From positions 62,001 through 126,000 of the forward strand of contig JABFGB010000012.1 of the NCBI GenBank assembly GCA_013112715.1: a DNA stretch of 64,000 nucleotides, read 5' to 3'. This stretch comes from Chloroflexota bacterium. GTDB lineage: Bacteria > Chloroflexota > Anaerolineae > Aggregatilineales > J027. Shown one piece after another: positions 17,359 to 27,075 of this stretch (positions within the stretch are counted from its first letter, which is position 1; every line of letters starts with the position of its first letter). A program made the translations under genes and the position numbers. The notes beneath the pieces are model-generated. The model searched no databases. It was given only the letters and a program-made list of their open reading frames with translations, and was not told where the DNA came from.

Positions 17359-18417
17359 TCACACGGTCTCCACCTCAGCCAACTGCTCGTCCACCGCACC
17401 ACGCAAGGATAATTCTTTGGCCCGATGGCAGGCCACAAAATGTTCAGCGTCCTCCCACGTAGCCTCTAACAACGGCGCTTCGGTCTGGCAGCGTTCAATA
17501 GCATAGCGGCAGCGAGGATGGAAATAACACCCACTTGGCGGATTGGCCGGGTCAGCGACATCCCCTTCCAACCGGATACGCTGCTGCTGGCTGCGATGGC
17601 GCGGGTTATGAATTGGTACAGCCGACATTAGCGCTTCGGTGTAGGGATGTTTGGGATGGGCATAGAGCGCACTGGCCTCGGCTAGTTCGGCCAATTTTCC
17701 GACGTACATCACATTGACCCGATCACAAATATGTCGAATCACGCTCAGGTCGTGGGCGATAAACAGATAGGTCAAGCCGAATTCTTCTTGCAGGTCTTTT
17801 AACAGATTTAAGATTTGGGCGCGAATGGAAACGTCCAACGCCGAAATCGCCTCGTCCGCCACGACCAACTGTGGATTGGTGGCAAGGGCGCGTGCAATCA
17901 CAATCCGCTGACGTTCACCACCGCTAAAGGCATGGGGATAGCGCCGCATGTATTCGGGTCGCAAGCCGACACGCTTTAGCAATAGTGCCACACGATCTTC
18001 CAAGTCGCTGCCCGCCGCCAAATGATTGACCTTCAACACCTCACTAACGATCTCAAACACCGTCATGCGCGGATTGAGCGACGAATAGGGGTCTTGGAAA
18101 ATGAGGCGGATTTGCTGGCGATAGGGTTTCAATTCATCGCGCGTCAGTTTGCCTAAATCTACCGCATCAGTGTCTTTGGCACGGTAGATGATTTCGCCGC
18201 CTGTAGGCCGATACATCCGCACCACACAGCGCCCGACGGTAGTCTTGCCACAGCCGCTTTCACCCACCAAACCTAACGTCTCGCCACGCTGCACGGTAAA
18301 ACTGACATCATCCACCGCTTTGACATAACTCACATTGCGGCCAAATAAGCCAGTGCGTCGTGGAAACCACATGCTCAAATTGCGTACTTCTAAGAGGGGC
18401 GGTGTTGGCTCAACCAT
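17359..18417 (-). CDS. Oligopeptide/oligosaccharide ABC transporter ATPase (OppF/DppF type)
   Basis: A 352-residue ATPase with Walker [10 protein letters not shown], signature FSGGERQR, Walker [10 protein letters not shown] and the H loop in IAHDLSV. The C-terminal extension [14 protein letters not shown] (Cys-rich oligopeptide-ATPase tail) places it in the Opp/Dpp group. It overlaps the partner ATPase gene by 8 bp. The neighbouring glycosidases suggest that the transporter carries oligosaccharides rather than peptides, as family-5 systems of Thermotoga and relatives do. Confidence 0.88.
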   Translation of the reverse strand: MVEPTPPLLEVRNLSMWFPRRTGLFGRNVSYVKAVDDVSFTVQRGETLGLVGESGCGKTTVGRCVVRMYRPTGGEIIYRAKDTDAVDLGKLTRDELKPYRQQIRLIFQDPYSSLNPRMTVFEIVSEVLKVNHLAAGSDLEDRVALLLKRVGLRPEYMRRYPHAFSGGERQRIVIARALATNPQLVVADEAISALDVSIRAQILNLLKDLQEEFGLTYLFIAHDLSVIRHICDRVNVMYVGKLAELAEASALYAHPKHPYTEALMSAVPIHNPRHRSQQQRIRLEGDVADPANPPSGCYFHPRCRYAIERCQTEAPLLEATWEDAEHFVACHRAKELSLRGAVDEQLAEVETV

Positions 18418-19456
18418 GACTCATCTCAACTTCGACAAATTCGTTTTGATAGGCGGGGTCATACATCAAACAACTGGCGGTATGCTGCGAAGCAATCGCC
18501 GTCAGCTTGGGTTCAACTCGATTGCACAGCCCTTTGATCTGACGATCACAACGGGTATGGAAAGAGCAACCTTTTGGTCGTTGGAAAGGTGACGGCACTA
18601 TACCCTTAATCGGATCAAGCCGCTGATGCGACAGGCCAATCTTGGGAATCGAACGCAGCAGGGCTTGGGTATAGGGATGTTTGGGATTATTAAAAATGGT
18701 GTCGGCATCCGAATGTTCGACCACATTCCCCAGATACATCACTGCTACATCGTCGGCGACTTCCGCCACCACCCCCAAATCGTGGGTGATGAACAAAATC
18801 GCCATGCCATAGTCGGCCTGCAATTCTTTCATCAAGTCCAAAATTTGGGCTTGAGTGGTCACATCCAGCGCGGTGGTCGGCTCGTCAGCAATCAACAATT
18901 TCGGATTACATGACAGGGCCATCGCAATCATGCAGCGCTGCAACATCCCGCCGCTGAGTCGAAACGGATATTCGTCAATCCGTTGTTCGGGTTTGGGTAA
19001 TCCCACACGTCCCAGCAATTCAATCGTGCGATTGCGGGCCTCCGCTTTGGACGCATCACTGTGGAGCAGGATGGCCTCCATGATTTGATTGCCAACGGTG
19101 TAATTGGAACTCAGGGAACTCATCGGCTCTTGGAAAATCATCGAAATCTCGTTGCCGCGAATCCGCCGAACATCCGCCCCGGTGGGTCTAAGGGTCGCAA
19201 TATTAATCGTTCTGGTCGTGCCATCGGGTTGCGGTTGATGATAGAGGATACTGCCCGACACAATTTTGCCGGGTCGTCGTACAATTTGCAGGATGGCGCG
19301 GGCTGTCACACTTTTGCCGCTGCCACTTTCCCCTACCAAACAGAGTGTTTTGCCGCTCTCGATGGAAAGCTCAACCCCATCTACCGCGCGGACAACCCCT
19401 TCATCGGTGAAGAAGTGGACTTTTAGATCATGAATTTCGAGCAAAGCATTGGTCAT
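18410..19456 (-). CDS. Oligopeptide/oligosaccharide ABC transporter ATPase (OppD/DppD type)
   Basis: The ATG at 19456 is preferred over a GTG two codons earlier because GAGGA is nine bases upstream of it. The ATPase has Walker A GESGSGKS, signature LSGGMLQRC, Walker [10 protein letters not shown] and ITHDLGV, followed by the Opp-type tail with [15 protein letters not shown]. It overlaps the next ATPase gene by 8 bp and follows the second permease by 15 bp. Together the two ATPases energise the SBP/DppB/DppC importer of this operon. Confidence 0.88.
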   Translation of the reverse strand: MTNALLEIHDLKVHFFTDEGVVRAVDGVELSIESGKTLCLVGESGSGKSVTARAILQIVRRPGKIVSGSILYHQPQPDGTTRTINIATLRPTGADVRRIRGNEISMIFQEPMSSLSSNYTVGNQIMEAILLHSDASKAEARNRTIELLGRVGLPKPEQRIDEYPFRLSGGMLQRCMIAMALSCNPKLLIADEPTTALDVTTQAQILDLMKELQADYGMAILFITHDLGVVAEVADDVAVMYLGNVVEHSDADTIFNNPKHPYTQALLRSIPKIGLSHQRLDPIKGIVPSPFQRPKGCSFHTRCDRQIKGLCNRVEPKLTAIASQHTASCLMYDPAYQNEFVEVEMSHG

Positions 19457-19471
19457 CGTCACATATCCTCA

Positions 19472-20653
19472 TCAATGATAGGGGTCGGCGGCGTCGCGCA
19501 GGCCATCACCCAAAAAGTTAAAGGCCAGCACAGTAATCACGACGGCCAAGCCGGGGATGAGTAGCCAAGGCGTATTGGCAATGGCGGGGATATTTTGCGC
19601 TTCATGCAGCATCACCCCCCAACTGACAACGGGTTTACGCAGGCCCAGTCCCAAAAAGCTGAGGGCTGTTTCCCCCAAAATCATGCCGGGGATTGCCAGT
19701 GTTATCGAGGCGATAATATGACTCATAAACGAAGGGATCATGTGGCGGGTGATAATGCGCATACGGGGCACTGAATCCAGTTCCGCCGCGACGACAAAAT
19801 CTTCCTCACGCAGTGACAAAAACTTGCCACGCACCACCCGCGCCATCCCCGTCCAACCGAGCAGGGACAGGATAATGGTGATGCCGAAATAAACCGCCAC
19901 CGGACTCCAACGCGGCGGCACGGCGGTTGCTAATGCCATCCACAGCGGAATATCGGGAATGGAACGCAGCACTTCAATGAGGCGCTGAATAAAATTGTCT
20001 ACTATTCCGCCGATTAGCCCGGAGATGCCGCCGAGCAAAATGCCCAGTCCCAGACTGAGGAACACCCCAACTAGACCGATGGACAGCGAAATCTGTGCGC
20101 CATAAATCATGCGGCTCCACAAATCATGTCCGGTGTCATCCGCCCCCAAAAAATAGAACGGTTCCCCTGTCTCAACCGGGCCAAAAAAATGCACATCCCA
20201 TTTGACTGAGAGTTTGTTCACCAACGGAACTGGAATCCCCCCAAACCCGATTTGGTATTCTTCGCCTTTGACAAAAAAGCCCAAGCGAATTTTGTGTTCC
20301 TTGTCCTCAGTGAAGGTGCGCTCATAGGTCATCGGGTTGGTCTTCATTTTGTACGCATACACATACGGCGATAACCTACCGTTATCAAAAAGATGCACAC
20401 TTTGGGGTGGGGCTTGGGTATAGGTCTTGGAATAAAATTCTTTGGTAAAGGGCGCAAAAAACCCCGCAAAAAATGCGACGAAGTAGAAGGTGAAGATTAT
20501 CACCAAACTCATCATTGCCAAGCGGTGTTTGCGGAATTTCCACCACATCAAGCGCCACTGTGAAGCCACCAGAATCTTCGGGGCGTCGGTTTCTTCCACA
20601 GCCGTCACTTCAGCGGGGACACGTTTGGGAAAAGGTATCACGCGATGGGCCAT
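19472..20653 (-). CDS. ABC transporter permease (OppC/DppC type)
   Basis: A 393-residue permease with an N-terminal cytoplasmic segment, a first helix at about residues 45-70 (MSLVIIFTFYFVAFFAGFFAPF core), a long extracytoplasmic insert of about 100 residues, then five helices and the EAA loop VAAELDSVPRMRIITRHMIP. The inserted extracytoplasmic domain makes it longer than E. coli OppC (about 300 residues), and the paralogue at 46702 shares this insert. RBS-like GAGGAAA precedes the ATG. It lies 11 bp after the partner permease. Confidence 0.87.
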   Translation of the reverse strand: MAHRVIPFPKRVPAEVTAVEETDAPKILVASQWRLMWWKFRKHRLAMMSLVIIFTFYFVAFFAGFFAPFTKEFYSKTYTQAPPQSVHLFDNGRLSPYVYAYKMKTNPMTYERTFTEDKEHKIRLGFFVKGEEYQIGFGGIPVPLVNKLSVKWDVHFFGPVETGEPFYFLGADDTGHDLWSRMIYGAQISLSIGLVGVFLSLGLGILLGGISGLIGGIVDNFIQRLIEVLRSIPDIPLWMALATAVPPRWSPVAVYFGITIILSLLGWTGMARVVRGKFLSLREEDFVVAAELDSVPRMRIITRHMIPSFMSHIIASITLAIPGMILGETALSFLGLGLRKPVVSWGVMLHEAQNIPAIANTPWLLIPGLAVVITVLAFNFLGDGLRDAADPYH

Positions 20654-20664
20654 CTGGATTTCCT

Positions 20665-21666
20665 CTATTTCGACTCAAAGCGGATACGCGGGTCGAGCCA
20701 TGCCAGTAAAATATCCGACAGCAGCATTCCGGTAATGGTGAGCAGACTAAGCAGCATCAAGAACCCGGCGGCCAAAAACATGTCTTGCTGTTTAAGCGCT
20801 TGCAGCAAGATGGGGCCGCTGGTGGGCAGATTCAGAACAATCGAGATAATGGCTTCCCCTGCGATTAATCCCGGCAGCACCCACCCCAGCGTGCTGACAA
20901 AGGGATTCATGGCTTGGCGTAGGGGGTACTTAATGAGCAGCTTCCATTCGGGCAGTCCTTTGGCACGGGCCGCCTCCACATAGGGCTTGTGAAGCTCATC
21001 CAGCAAATTGGCCCGCATTACACGGATCAACCCGGCTGTCCCGGAGACGCCAATGATAATCATGGGAATCCAGAGGTGCTTCAGCAGGTCAATCACTCTG
21101 GCAAATGACCACGGGGCTTGTTCATATTCATCCGAGAACAGGCCCGTCACGCTAATCCCACCATATTTAAAGGAGATAAAGACCAGCACCAGCGCGATAA
21201 GAAAACCGGGAGTAGCCAGACCCAAAAAACCAATGAAGCTGAAAAAATAATCCGCGAAGCTGTATTGCCGTACCGCCGACAGCACCCCGATGGGCAGGGC
21301 GATCATCCATGTGAAGACAAAACTGGACAGCGACACCGCCAGCGTCATCCCCATGCGGTCTGTAATCATTTGTTCGGAGGAGACATTGTAATAAAAGGAG
21401 TAACCAAAATCGCCATGCACGACAATATTTTCGACCCATTTGTAGTATTGCACATAAACCGGCTCATTCAAGCCATAACGTTCGCGCATCGCTTCTTCAA
21501 ATTCGGGTGTCCATGTGGTGCCGCCCGTCTGTTGATTACGCATATTTTCCAGCATGACCGTGACGTAATCGCCGGGGGGGAGTTGAATGGTCAAAAAAAC
21601 CAAGATTGAAATAATGTACATGGTGGGAATCACTAGCAGCAGTCGTTTTAAGATATATTTCGCCAC
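20665..21666 (-). CDS. ABC transporter permease (OppB/DppB type)
   Basis: A 333-residue permease starting at a GTG behind a near-perfect ribosome-binding site (AAAGGAGGTG). It opens with YILKRLLLVIPTMYIISILVF, the classical DppB first helix, and contains the EAA loop VEAARAKGLPEWKLLIKYPLR. It is preceded by a pair of intercistronic hairpins that separate it from the binding-protein gene. Confidence 0.88.
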   Translation of the reverse strand: MAKYILKRLLLVIPTMYIISILVFLTIQLPPGDYVTVMLENMRNQQTGGTTWTPEFEEAMRERYGLNEPVYVQYYKWVENIVVHGDFGYSFYYNVSSEQMITDRMGMTLAVSLSSFVFTWMIALPIGVLSAVRQYSFADYFFSFIGFLGLATPGFLIALVLVFISFKYGGISVTGLFSDEYEQAPWSFARVIDLLKHLWIPMIIIGVSGTAGLIRVMRANLLDELHKPYVEAARAKGLPEWKLLIKYPLRQAMNPFVSTLGWVLPGLIAGEAIISIVLNLPTSGPILLQALKQQDMFLAAGFLMLLSLLTITGMLLSDILLAWLDPRIRFESK

Positions 21667-21723
21667 GTTGACACCTCCTTTGGTCTACGGCGGATGAGCC
21701 TAGTATGTCGCAACTGAGCCGAG

Positions 21724-21804
21724 GCTGAAAGTCCCCCTGCATCGGGAGAACTTTCAGCACGCTCGTGACAGAGTTAGAAGATCAGCGTGGGAGAAATGCT
21801 GATC
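21724..21804 (-). other. Two tandem intercistronic hairpins after binding-protein gene
   Basis: GATCAGC (21780-21786) pairs with GCTGATC (21798-21804), and GCTGAAAGT (21724-21732) with ACTTTCAGC (21750-21758). Both lie in the 149-bp gap between the family-5 binding-protein gene and the DppB-type permease and lack a following T run. They probably stabilise or process the message so that binding protein is made in excess. Confidence 0.55.
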
Positions 21805-21815
21805 GTTCTAGCCAT

Positions 21816-23762
21816 TTACTCGCTCTTGAAATACCACTGTTCGGGGAAGGCGATGGCGACGCCGCCGGGATTCCAACCATTCACCCATGACGCGGGCACA
21901 TTACCCAATTTGGCGCTTAATGGGCGATAGCTCTCATTGGCGCTCGAAATACCGATGACAAAGAAGTTGTCGGCGTCATATTGCAGCACCTGTGACATCA
22001 ATTCAATCCGTTGTTCACTGGTTGGCGCTTGGAGTACCTGCTCATAGAGGTCAATTAGGTCTTTGATTTCTTGGGGTGGTTCAATACCAGCGGGGTTATC
22101 AGGTGTCTTATACCAGATCGCCCAGCCATTACCCCAGATGGCCTGACCATGCACTGGCACGAAGTAGCGCGGGTCGAGAATCGAGGTGATACCGAAACCG
22201 CCTTCACCAGTGAAAATGGTCGCTTCCATGCTGTTGTCTTCCGCGGCCTGCGTCCAAACTTCGTTATCTACCGAGTTGATGATGATGTCCACACCGACTT
22301 CGGCAAAATAGCCTTTCAGCAGTTCGGCCACATCCAAAAACCGTAGACCGTAGTCATTGATTTGCACGGTAAAGACAACGGAGAGTTTTTCACCAGTGGC
22401 GGGGTTAATGCGCCAGCCGTCGCTGTCTTTATCCGGCAGCACCTTGTCGAGATATTCATTGGCGAGATCAACGTTGTATTCCAAATATTGCGTGGTCAGT
22501 TGTTCGTTGTACAGCGGGGAGTCTTCTAGCGGCGAAAGTTGACGCGGCACACCCTGACTGAAATACACGATGTCAATGATTTCCTGACGGTCAATCGCAT
22601 GGGACATGCCAACGCGGAAATCTTTTTGGCTAAACACTTCGCCCAATACGGGGTGGGTCATATTGAACATCACGCTGACCGTGCCACCGCCCTCGCTCTT
22701 GACAGGGTAAATCGCCAGACCGGATTCATCCTGATATTGAAAGAACAACGGGCGCTGTTCGTCGGTGGTGTTCGCCATCGTGTCATACTTGCCCGCCAAC
22801 ACATCCACCAGCATGGTTTCGTTGTCTTGATAGAGCGAACCGACAATGCGATCCATATAGGGGAGTTGATTGCCTGCGCTGTCTACCCAATAGTAATAGG
22901 GGTTGCGTTCGGCCACAAACTGCGTGCCCGTGCCAAGCGGTTCGGTATAGACCCATGGGAACATGGTGGGGTAGTTGACATCACGGCTGATGACGGCAGG
23001 ATCAGTGCCGGGGCCAACCGCCGAATGCGCTTGGAACAGGGATACCCAGTCGGTTGCACCTTCGGTTTGGGCAATCAGTTCATCAATGCCATCGGGGTTA
23101 TAGTCAATATGGAATTGTTCCAGATAGTGCTTGGGCGCGGTCACCAATTCCCAGCCGGGCCAGCCGCACATATTGATCAGGAACATGCCATAGGAGACAT
23201 CAAAAGTAATGGTGAAGGTGGTGTTGTCAATCTTTTCGGCGACAGGCGCGGCATCACTGGGGCGCAGCCAACCAGCCGGGAATGTCCCCGCGTTGAGTTC
23301 TTCATTCGCCATAATGTCATTAATCGCAAACAGCACGTCGTCGGAGGTGAAGGGGAAACCATCTGACCACTTGAGGCCTTCACGTAGATGGAATGTATAC
23401 ACTTTCGCGTCTTCACTGACTTCGACACTTTCGGCGATATTCGGAACCCAGTCGCTATAGCTTTCGTTCCAATTAACCAGACCCTTCCAAAATGTCCAAA
23501 AGACCATCTGGCTGGCCCAGAAGCCATCACCTACAAATGGGTCGTCGAAGTCGCCGCCATAGGTGCCAATTTCGGAACCGGGCAGGCTGATGACACGGGG
23601 GTTGCTGGGCAGACGTTCTTCAACCGGGGGCAGTTCACCCGCCGCAACACGTTCGGCCAACATCGGGGATTCATGATACTGCCCGTCTTGGGCTTGGCTG
23701 GGGCGGGGGACAATGGCGACAAGCAAAGCGAGAACAAAACAAAATACTAAAAAGCGTTTCAT
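21816..23762 (-). CDS. ABC transporter solute-binding protein, family 5
   Basis: A 648-residue binding protein with a signal peptide (FLVFCFVLALLVAIVPRPSQAQ). The mature protein begins with a segment ESPMLAERVAAGELPPVEER almost identical to that of the binding protein at 43702, then the family-5 core (VYTFHLREGLKWSDGFPFTSDDV and FRVGMSHAIDRQEI). Family-5 proteins bind peptides, nickel or oligosaccharides. Position next to GH31, GH29 and GH42 suggests a xyloglucan-type or galactose/fucose-bearing oligosaccharide. AGGAGC upstream of the ATG supports the start. Confidence 0.88.
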   Translation of the reverse strand: MKRFLVFCFVLALLVAIVPRPSQAQDGQYHESPMLAERVAAGELPPVEERLPSNPRVISLPGSEIGTYGGDFDDPFVGDGFWASQMVFWTFWKGLVNWNESYSDWVPNIAESVEVSEDAKVYTFHLREGLKWSDGFPFTSDDVLFAINDIMANEELNAGTFPAGWLRPSDAAPVAEKIDNTTFTITFDVSYGMFLINMCGWPGWELVTAPKHYLEQFHIDYNPDGIDELIAQTEGATDWVSLFQAHSAVGPGTDPAVISRDVNYPTMFPWVYTEPLGTGTQFVAERNPYYYWVDSAGNQLPYMDRIVGSLYQDNETMLVDVLAGKYDTMANTTDEQRPLFFQYQDESGLAIYPVKSEGGGTVSVMFNMTHPVLGEVFSQKDFRVGMSHAIDRQEIIDIVYFSQGVPRQLSPLEDSPLYNEQLTTQYLEYNVDLANEYLDKVLPDKDSDGWRINPATGEKLSVVFTVQINDYGLRFLDVAELLKGYFAEVGVDIIINSVDNEVWTQAAEDNSMEATIFTGEGGFGITSILDPRYFVPVHGQAIWGNGWAIWYKTPDNPAGIEPPQEIKDLIDLYEQVLQAPTSEQRIELMSQVLQYDADNFFVIGISSANESYRPLSAKLGNVPASWVNGWNPGGVAIAFPEQWYFKSE

Positions 23763-23834
23763 AGTTTATGCTCCTGAACTCATAAAGGATAGAGAGTGCG
23801 CCTAAGTCTTATCGAATGTGGACTGCTCCTTTCC

Positions 23835-23903
23835 AAAAAAAACCTCTTCAGCTTAAGGGGACACGTGAGAAGACCAATGTTCTCCTCACGTCCTGCCCCT
23901 TAA
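23835..23903 (-). promoter_or_regulatory. Leader hairpin with T run upstream of binding-protein gene (possible attenuator)
   Basis: On the minus strand TTAAGGGG and ACGTGAG (23903 towards 23880) pair with CTCACGT and CCCCTTAA (down to 23853), giving about 15 paired bases with a small bulge. After 10 bases comes a run of eight T (23842-23835). This lies about 75-140 bp upstream of the binding-protein start, within its likely leader. It looks like an intrinsic terminator placed before the gene. No antiterminator partner was identified. Confidence 0.4.
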
Positions 23904-24057
23904 AGCCGATAAGGAGTATCTAAGCGTCGGAGGATAATGTCGAATAAGCCGAAAACGACAACAGAGGGTATTGCCCGCAATGGATGAAAATTCGGAGAGG
24001 CCGACTAAATTGCCTAACAAAATATTTCTTGACCTTCTGTATATCGGCAATAAAAAA

Positions 24058-24239
24058 TTGTGAACACTCACAACAGTTATACCACAAATTTTTGAAAAGC
24101 AAAAAAATCTATTTAGGATGTTTTATTCCCTTTCTAAAGCAATATTACAATACGATCAATGACCATTGGAAGGCTATCATCTTTACAAATTTCATTAAGC
24201 TGACAGGTGCCTGATTTGAAAATTTGTGAATACTCACAT
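24058..24239. promoter_or_regulatory. Two LacI-type operators TTGTGAAyACTCACAw
   Basis: TTGTGAACACTCACAA (24058-24073) and TTGTGAATACTCACAT (24224-24239) share 14 of 16 bases and are imperfect palindromes (TTGTGA...TCACAA). They lie in the 586-bp region between the divergent binding-protein and LacI genes, 110 bp upstream of the LacI start for the nearer one. The spacing of 166 bp would permit looping. The region is otherwise A/T-rich, with the leader hairpin and no gene. Confidence 0.65.
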
Positions 24240-24348
24240 ATAATTTAAACAAGAGCTTTGGGCGATAAGACCCAAAATCTCGACAGCGTTCTCACCCTTC
24301 AGTAAACTCATAGTGATAAAAAGCCGATGATGATTTAGTTAGGTTGAT

Positions 24349-25368
24349 ATGAAAACAAAACGTCCAACGCTTTACGATGTGGCCCGTGAAGCGAATGTGT
24401 CCTACCAAACGGTCTCGCGGGTCATTAACGATAAAGCGCATGTCTCCGAAGAAACCCGTGAACGTGTTCAAAAAGCCATAAAAACATTGGGATTCCGGCC
24501 CAACCGTGCCGCCCAGATAATGCAAACCGAGCAATCGGATACGATTGAGGTGGTGTTGTTCTACTCCGGCTTCAATTTGTTCCTCTACGAAATGGCGCGG
24601 ATTGTGCAGCAGTTGGGGTATCACTTTGTCATCTCCGCCATCACCGATGCTGATTTTGCAAGGACGCTCGAAAGTGCGGCGTCGCGGTTTGTGGATGGCC
24701 TTATTATCGTTCCCGATACCCGCCTGCGGGGGGGCTACGAAGAATTAAAGGCGCTGACTGGGGGTATCCCATTTATTCAGGTCGGCGCTCCGTTGGGCGC
24801 GAGTGTGCCCTCCGTCATCTATGACCAAGTACAGGGCGCACGTCTCGCCACCCAACATCTGATTGATCTGGGCCACCAACATATTGCCGAAATTAGCGGC
24901 CCACTGCGGAATCAGGATGGCTATGATCGGCATACCAGTTGGATAGCAACCCTGCGGGATGCGGGTTTGGAGGTGGGTGTCAGCATCGAATCCGATTTCA
25001 CAATTGACGGCGGCTATCAGGCCATGCGGCATCTATTGGAGAGCGGTACTGAATTTACCGGCGTGTTTATCGCCAACGATTCAATGGCCTTTGGCGCACA
25101 TACGGCGATACGGGAATATGGCCTGCGTGTGCCAGATGATATTTCGATTGTCAGCTTCGACGACATCCCCGAATCAGCCCATTTTGTGCCGGGGTTGACC
25201 ACCGTGCGCCAAGATTTTAATCTGTTGGGGCGGATGGCCGTCGAATATCTGGTGGAGATAATCGAGAACCCCAATATGGCGGTTCACCAGCGGGTTTTGC
25301 AACCCAAGCTGATTATCCGTGAAAGCACAGCCGCGCTGACCGATCAACGAGTCAACCTAATCCGCTAA
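24349..25368 (+). CDS. LacI-family regulator divergent from the Opp-type operon
   Basis: A 339-residue regulator: helix-turn-helix TLYDVAREANVSYQTVSRVIN at the start, hinge FRPNRAAQIM, then the effector-binding domain with IIVPDTRLRGG and the C-terminal FDDIPESAHFVPGLTTVRQD. It is read away from the transporter operon with two palindromic sites in the shared region and towards the GH29 gene, which lies on the other strand. It most likely controls the transporter and possibly the GH42/GH29 pair, although no matching site was found upstream of GH42. Confidence 0.88.
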   Translation: MKTKRPTLYDVAREANVSYQTVSRVINDKAHVSEETRERVQKAIKTLGFRPNRAAQIMQTEQSDTIEVVLFYSGFNLFLYEMARIVQQLGYHFVISAITDADFARTLESAASRFVDGLIIVPDTRLRGGYEELKALTGGIPFIQVGAPLGASVPSVIYDQVQGARLATQHLIDLGHQHIAEISGPLRNQDGYDRHTSWIATLRDAGLEVGVSIESDFTIDGGYQAMRHLLESGTEFTGVFIANDSMAFGAHTAIREYGLRVPDDISIVSFDDIPESAHFVPGLTTVRQDFNLLGRMAVEYLVEIIENPNMAVHQRVLQPKLIIRESTAALTDQRVNLIR

Positions 25369-25400
25369 CCGTTTTTGACCATAAAACGGCCCCTTGTATG

Positions 25401-25608
25401 TTAGAGGCCGACAGTTTTAAGAGACGGCGGTTTTGGCGCCAGAGACTCAAGTCTCCGGCTATCCTTGTCAACTCGGCTGAAGCCGACTAGGGAGGGCCAT
25501 CGCCCCTGAATCAGCCAGTCTCCTTTAGGAGAGTTTTCAACGATAGCCTGCGAGTTGACTCGTAGGCGACGGCGGACAGACCCTTCCGTCAAAACTGTCG
25601 GCCTCTGA
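25401..25608. mobile_element. MITE-like element with 18-bp terminal inverted repeats
   Basis: TTAGAGGCCGACAGTTTT (25401-25418) is repeated inverted at 25591-25608 with 17 of 18 matches (15 perfect in the inner part). The 208-bp interior has no reading frame of note and holds smaller hairpins (CTCGGCTGAAGCCGA and CTCCTTTAGGAG). It lies between the convergent LacI and GH29 genes. No convincing target duplication is visible, and no transposase gene is present. Confidence 0.6.
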
Positions 25609-25623
25609 AATGCAATGGAGGCC

Positions 25624-27051
25624 CTACTCAATTTTCAAAACAAACGCAGGCTCTATTGGCTGAATCTCCGGCAGTTTGACCCTCAACCCCTCGGTGCTGC
25701 ATACCCACGTGACGGGCGCGTCTACCCCCAGCAGTTGGATTTTCTGAATCGGCGGCAAATCCAACCCAGACGCCTTGCCCAGCGATTGTATCATCACTTC
25801 GCCATCATCCGGCCAACCCAGCACAATGGCATACAGCGTATTCCCTTTGGTGGTAAACCGAATATCGCGGGCCGTGAATGCAGGCCGATGGGCATCCTGA
25901 AATTGACCGCCGACAAGCTGGGTGGGGCCTTCGCCAAAAACTCGGAACGGGCGGGTTCCATAAATCGCCTCACCATTGATGGCTAACCAGCGGCCAAAAT
26001 CACGCAGATAGCCCGCTTCAACTTCGGGAATCGTGCCATCACTGCGCGGGCCGATATTCAACAGCAGGTTGCCATTTTTGCTGACAATATCAATCAGATC
26101 ATGCAGCAGGGTCGCAAATGATTTGTAATCGTGGTCGGCGATGTAACACCACGAATTTTTAGACATGGAAGTGCAGGCCTGCCACGTTTCCGGGCGGATG
26201 TCACTCGGTTGGCCGCGCTCCATATCAAAAACCGCCGTGCCATCCGGGAAGCTGTCCAGTTTATAATTGATGACCCCCTCAATCCCCTGATTGTAATAAT
26301 AGGCGGCAAAGCGTTGCAGATAGGGCGCAAAAACAATCTGCCGAATCCACCAATCAAAGTAGAAAAGCTGCGGTTGATATTTATCCACCAGTTCGCACGA
26401 GCGCCCCAACCAGTCCTCCAAGAATTTCCCATCGGGGCGGGGCTGCCAATCGTTGCTATCAAACAATTCGGGTTGATCGAAATTTGGGCCGGGGTGGGCT
26501 GGGCCATAAAAATCAGCATAGGTCGGGTCTTGCACATCCGAATCAAACTGCCGCCCCCCATTCATAAACCACCAGTGTTCGGCACGATGGCTCGATAGGC
26601 CAAAAGTTAACCCCTGCGCTCGAACAGCGGCGGCCAATTCGCCAATCACATCGCGTTTTGGTCCCATTTTGGCGGCTGTCCAGTGCGACAAGGCGCAGTC
26701 ATACATCGCAAATCCGTCATGATGCTCGGCGACGGGCACAACATATTTGGCTCCGGCCTCCTTAAACAAACTGGCCCATTCCGCCGGATCAAATTTCTCC
26801 GCACGAAACTGGGGGATGAAATCCTTATATCCAAAGCGGGTTTGCTCGCCATACGTTTGGCGGTGATGCTCAAAGGCACGGCTGCCCTGCATGTACATAT
26901 TACGCGAATACCACTCATTGTCGAAGGCCGGCACCGAGAAAATCCCCCAATGGATAAAAATACCAAATTTGGCGTCTTGATACCATGTGGGGATGGTAAA
27001 GAGCGCCAGTGATTCCCATGTTGGCTCAAAAGCCCCATTCATAGATGTCAT
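25624..27051 (-). CDS. GH29 alpha-L-fucosidase
   Basis: A 475-residue GH29 enzyme without a signal peptide. Landmarks are KFGIFIHWGIFSVPAF, the FDPAEWASLFKEAGAKYVV segment, EHHDGFAMYDC and nucleophile Asp233 in LFYFDWWIRQ. GH29 enzymes remove alpha-L-fucose from glycans, including the fucosylated galactose side chain of xyloglucan. It begins 24 bp after the GH42 gene and is probably co-transcribed with it. The pair would remove fucose and galactose from side chains, and GH31 would then remove xylose. Confidence 0.9.
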   Translation of the reverse strand: MTSMNGAFEPTWESLALFTIPTWYQDAKFGIFIHWGIFSVPAFDNEWYSRNMYMQGSRAFEHHRQTYGEQTRFGYKDFIPQFRAEKFDPAEWASLFKEAGAKYVVPVAEHHDGFAMYDCALSHWTAAKMGPKRDVIGELAAAVRAQGLTFGLSSHRAEHWWFMNGGRQFDSDVQDPTYADFYGPAHPGPNFDQPELFDSNDWQPRPDGKFLEDWLGRSCELVDKYQPQLFYFDWWIRQIVFAPYLQRFAAYYYNQGIEGVINYKLDSFPDGTAVFDMERGQPSDIRPETWQACTSMSKNSWCYIADHDYKSFATLLHDLIDIVSKNGNLLLNIGPRSDGTIPEVEAGYLRDFGRWLAINGEAIYGTRPFRVFGEGPTQLVGGQFQDAHRPAFTARDIRFTTKGNTLYAIVLGWPDDGEVMIQSLGKASGLDLPPIQKIQLLGVDAPVTWVCSTEGLRVKLPEIQPIEPAFVLKIE

Positions 27052-27075
27052 GATGGATAAGTTTCCTTTAGTTTT

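Noticed and set aside
22539-23366. Long plus-strand frame across the family-5 binding-protein gene (275 residues)
   Set aside because: Antisense to a well-supported gene; His- and Gly-rich composition is that of a shadow frame.
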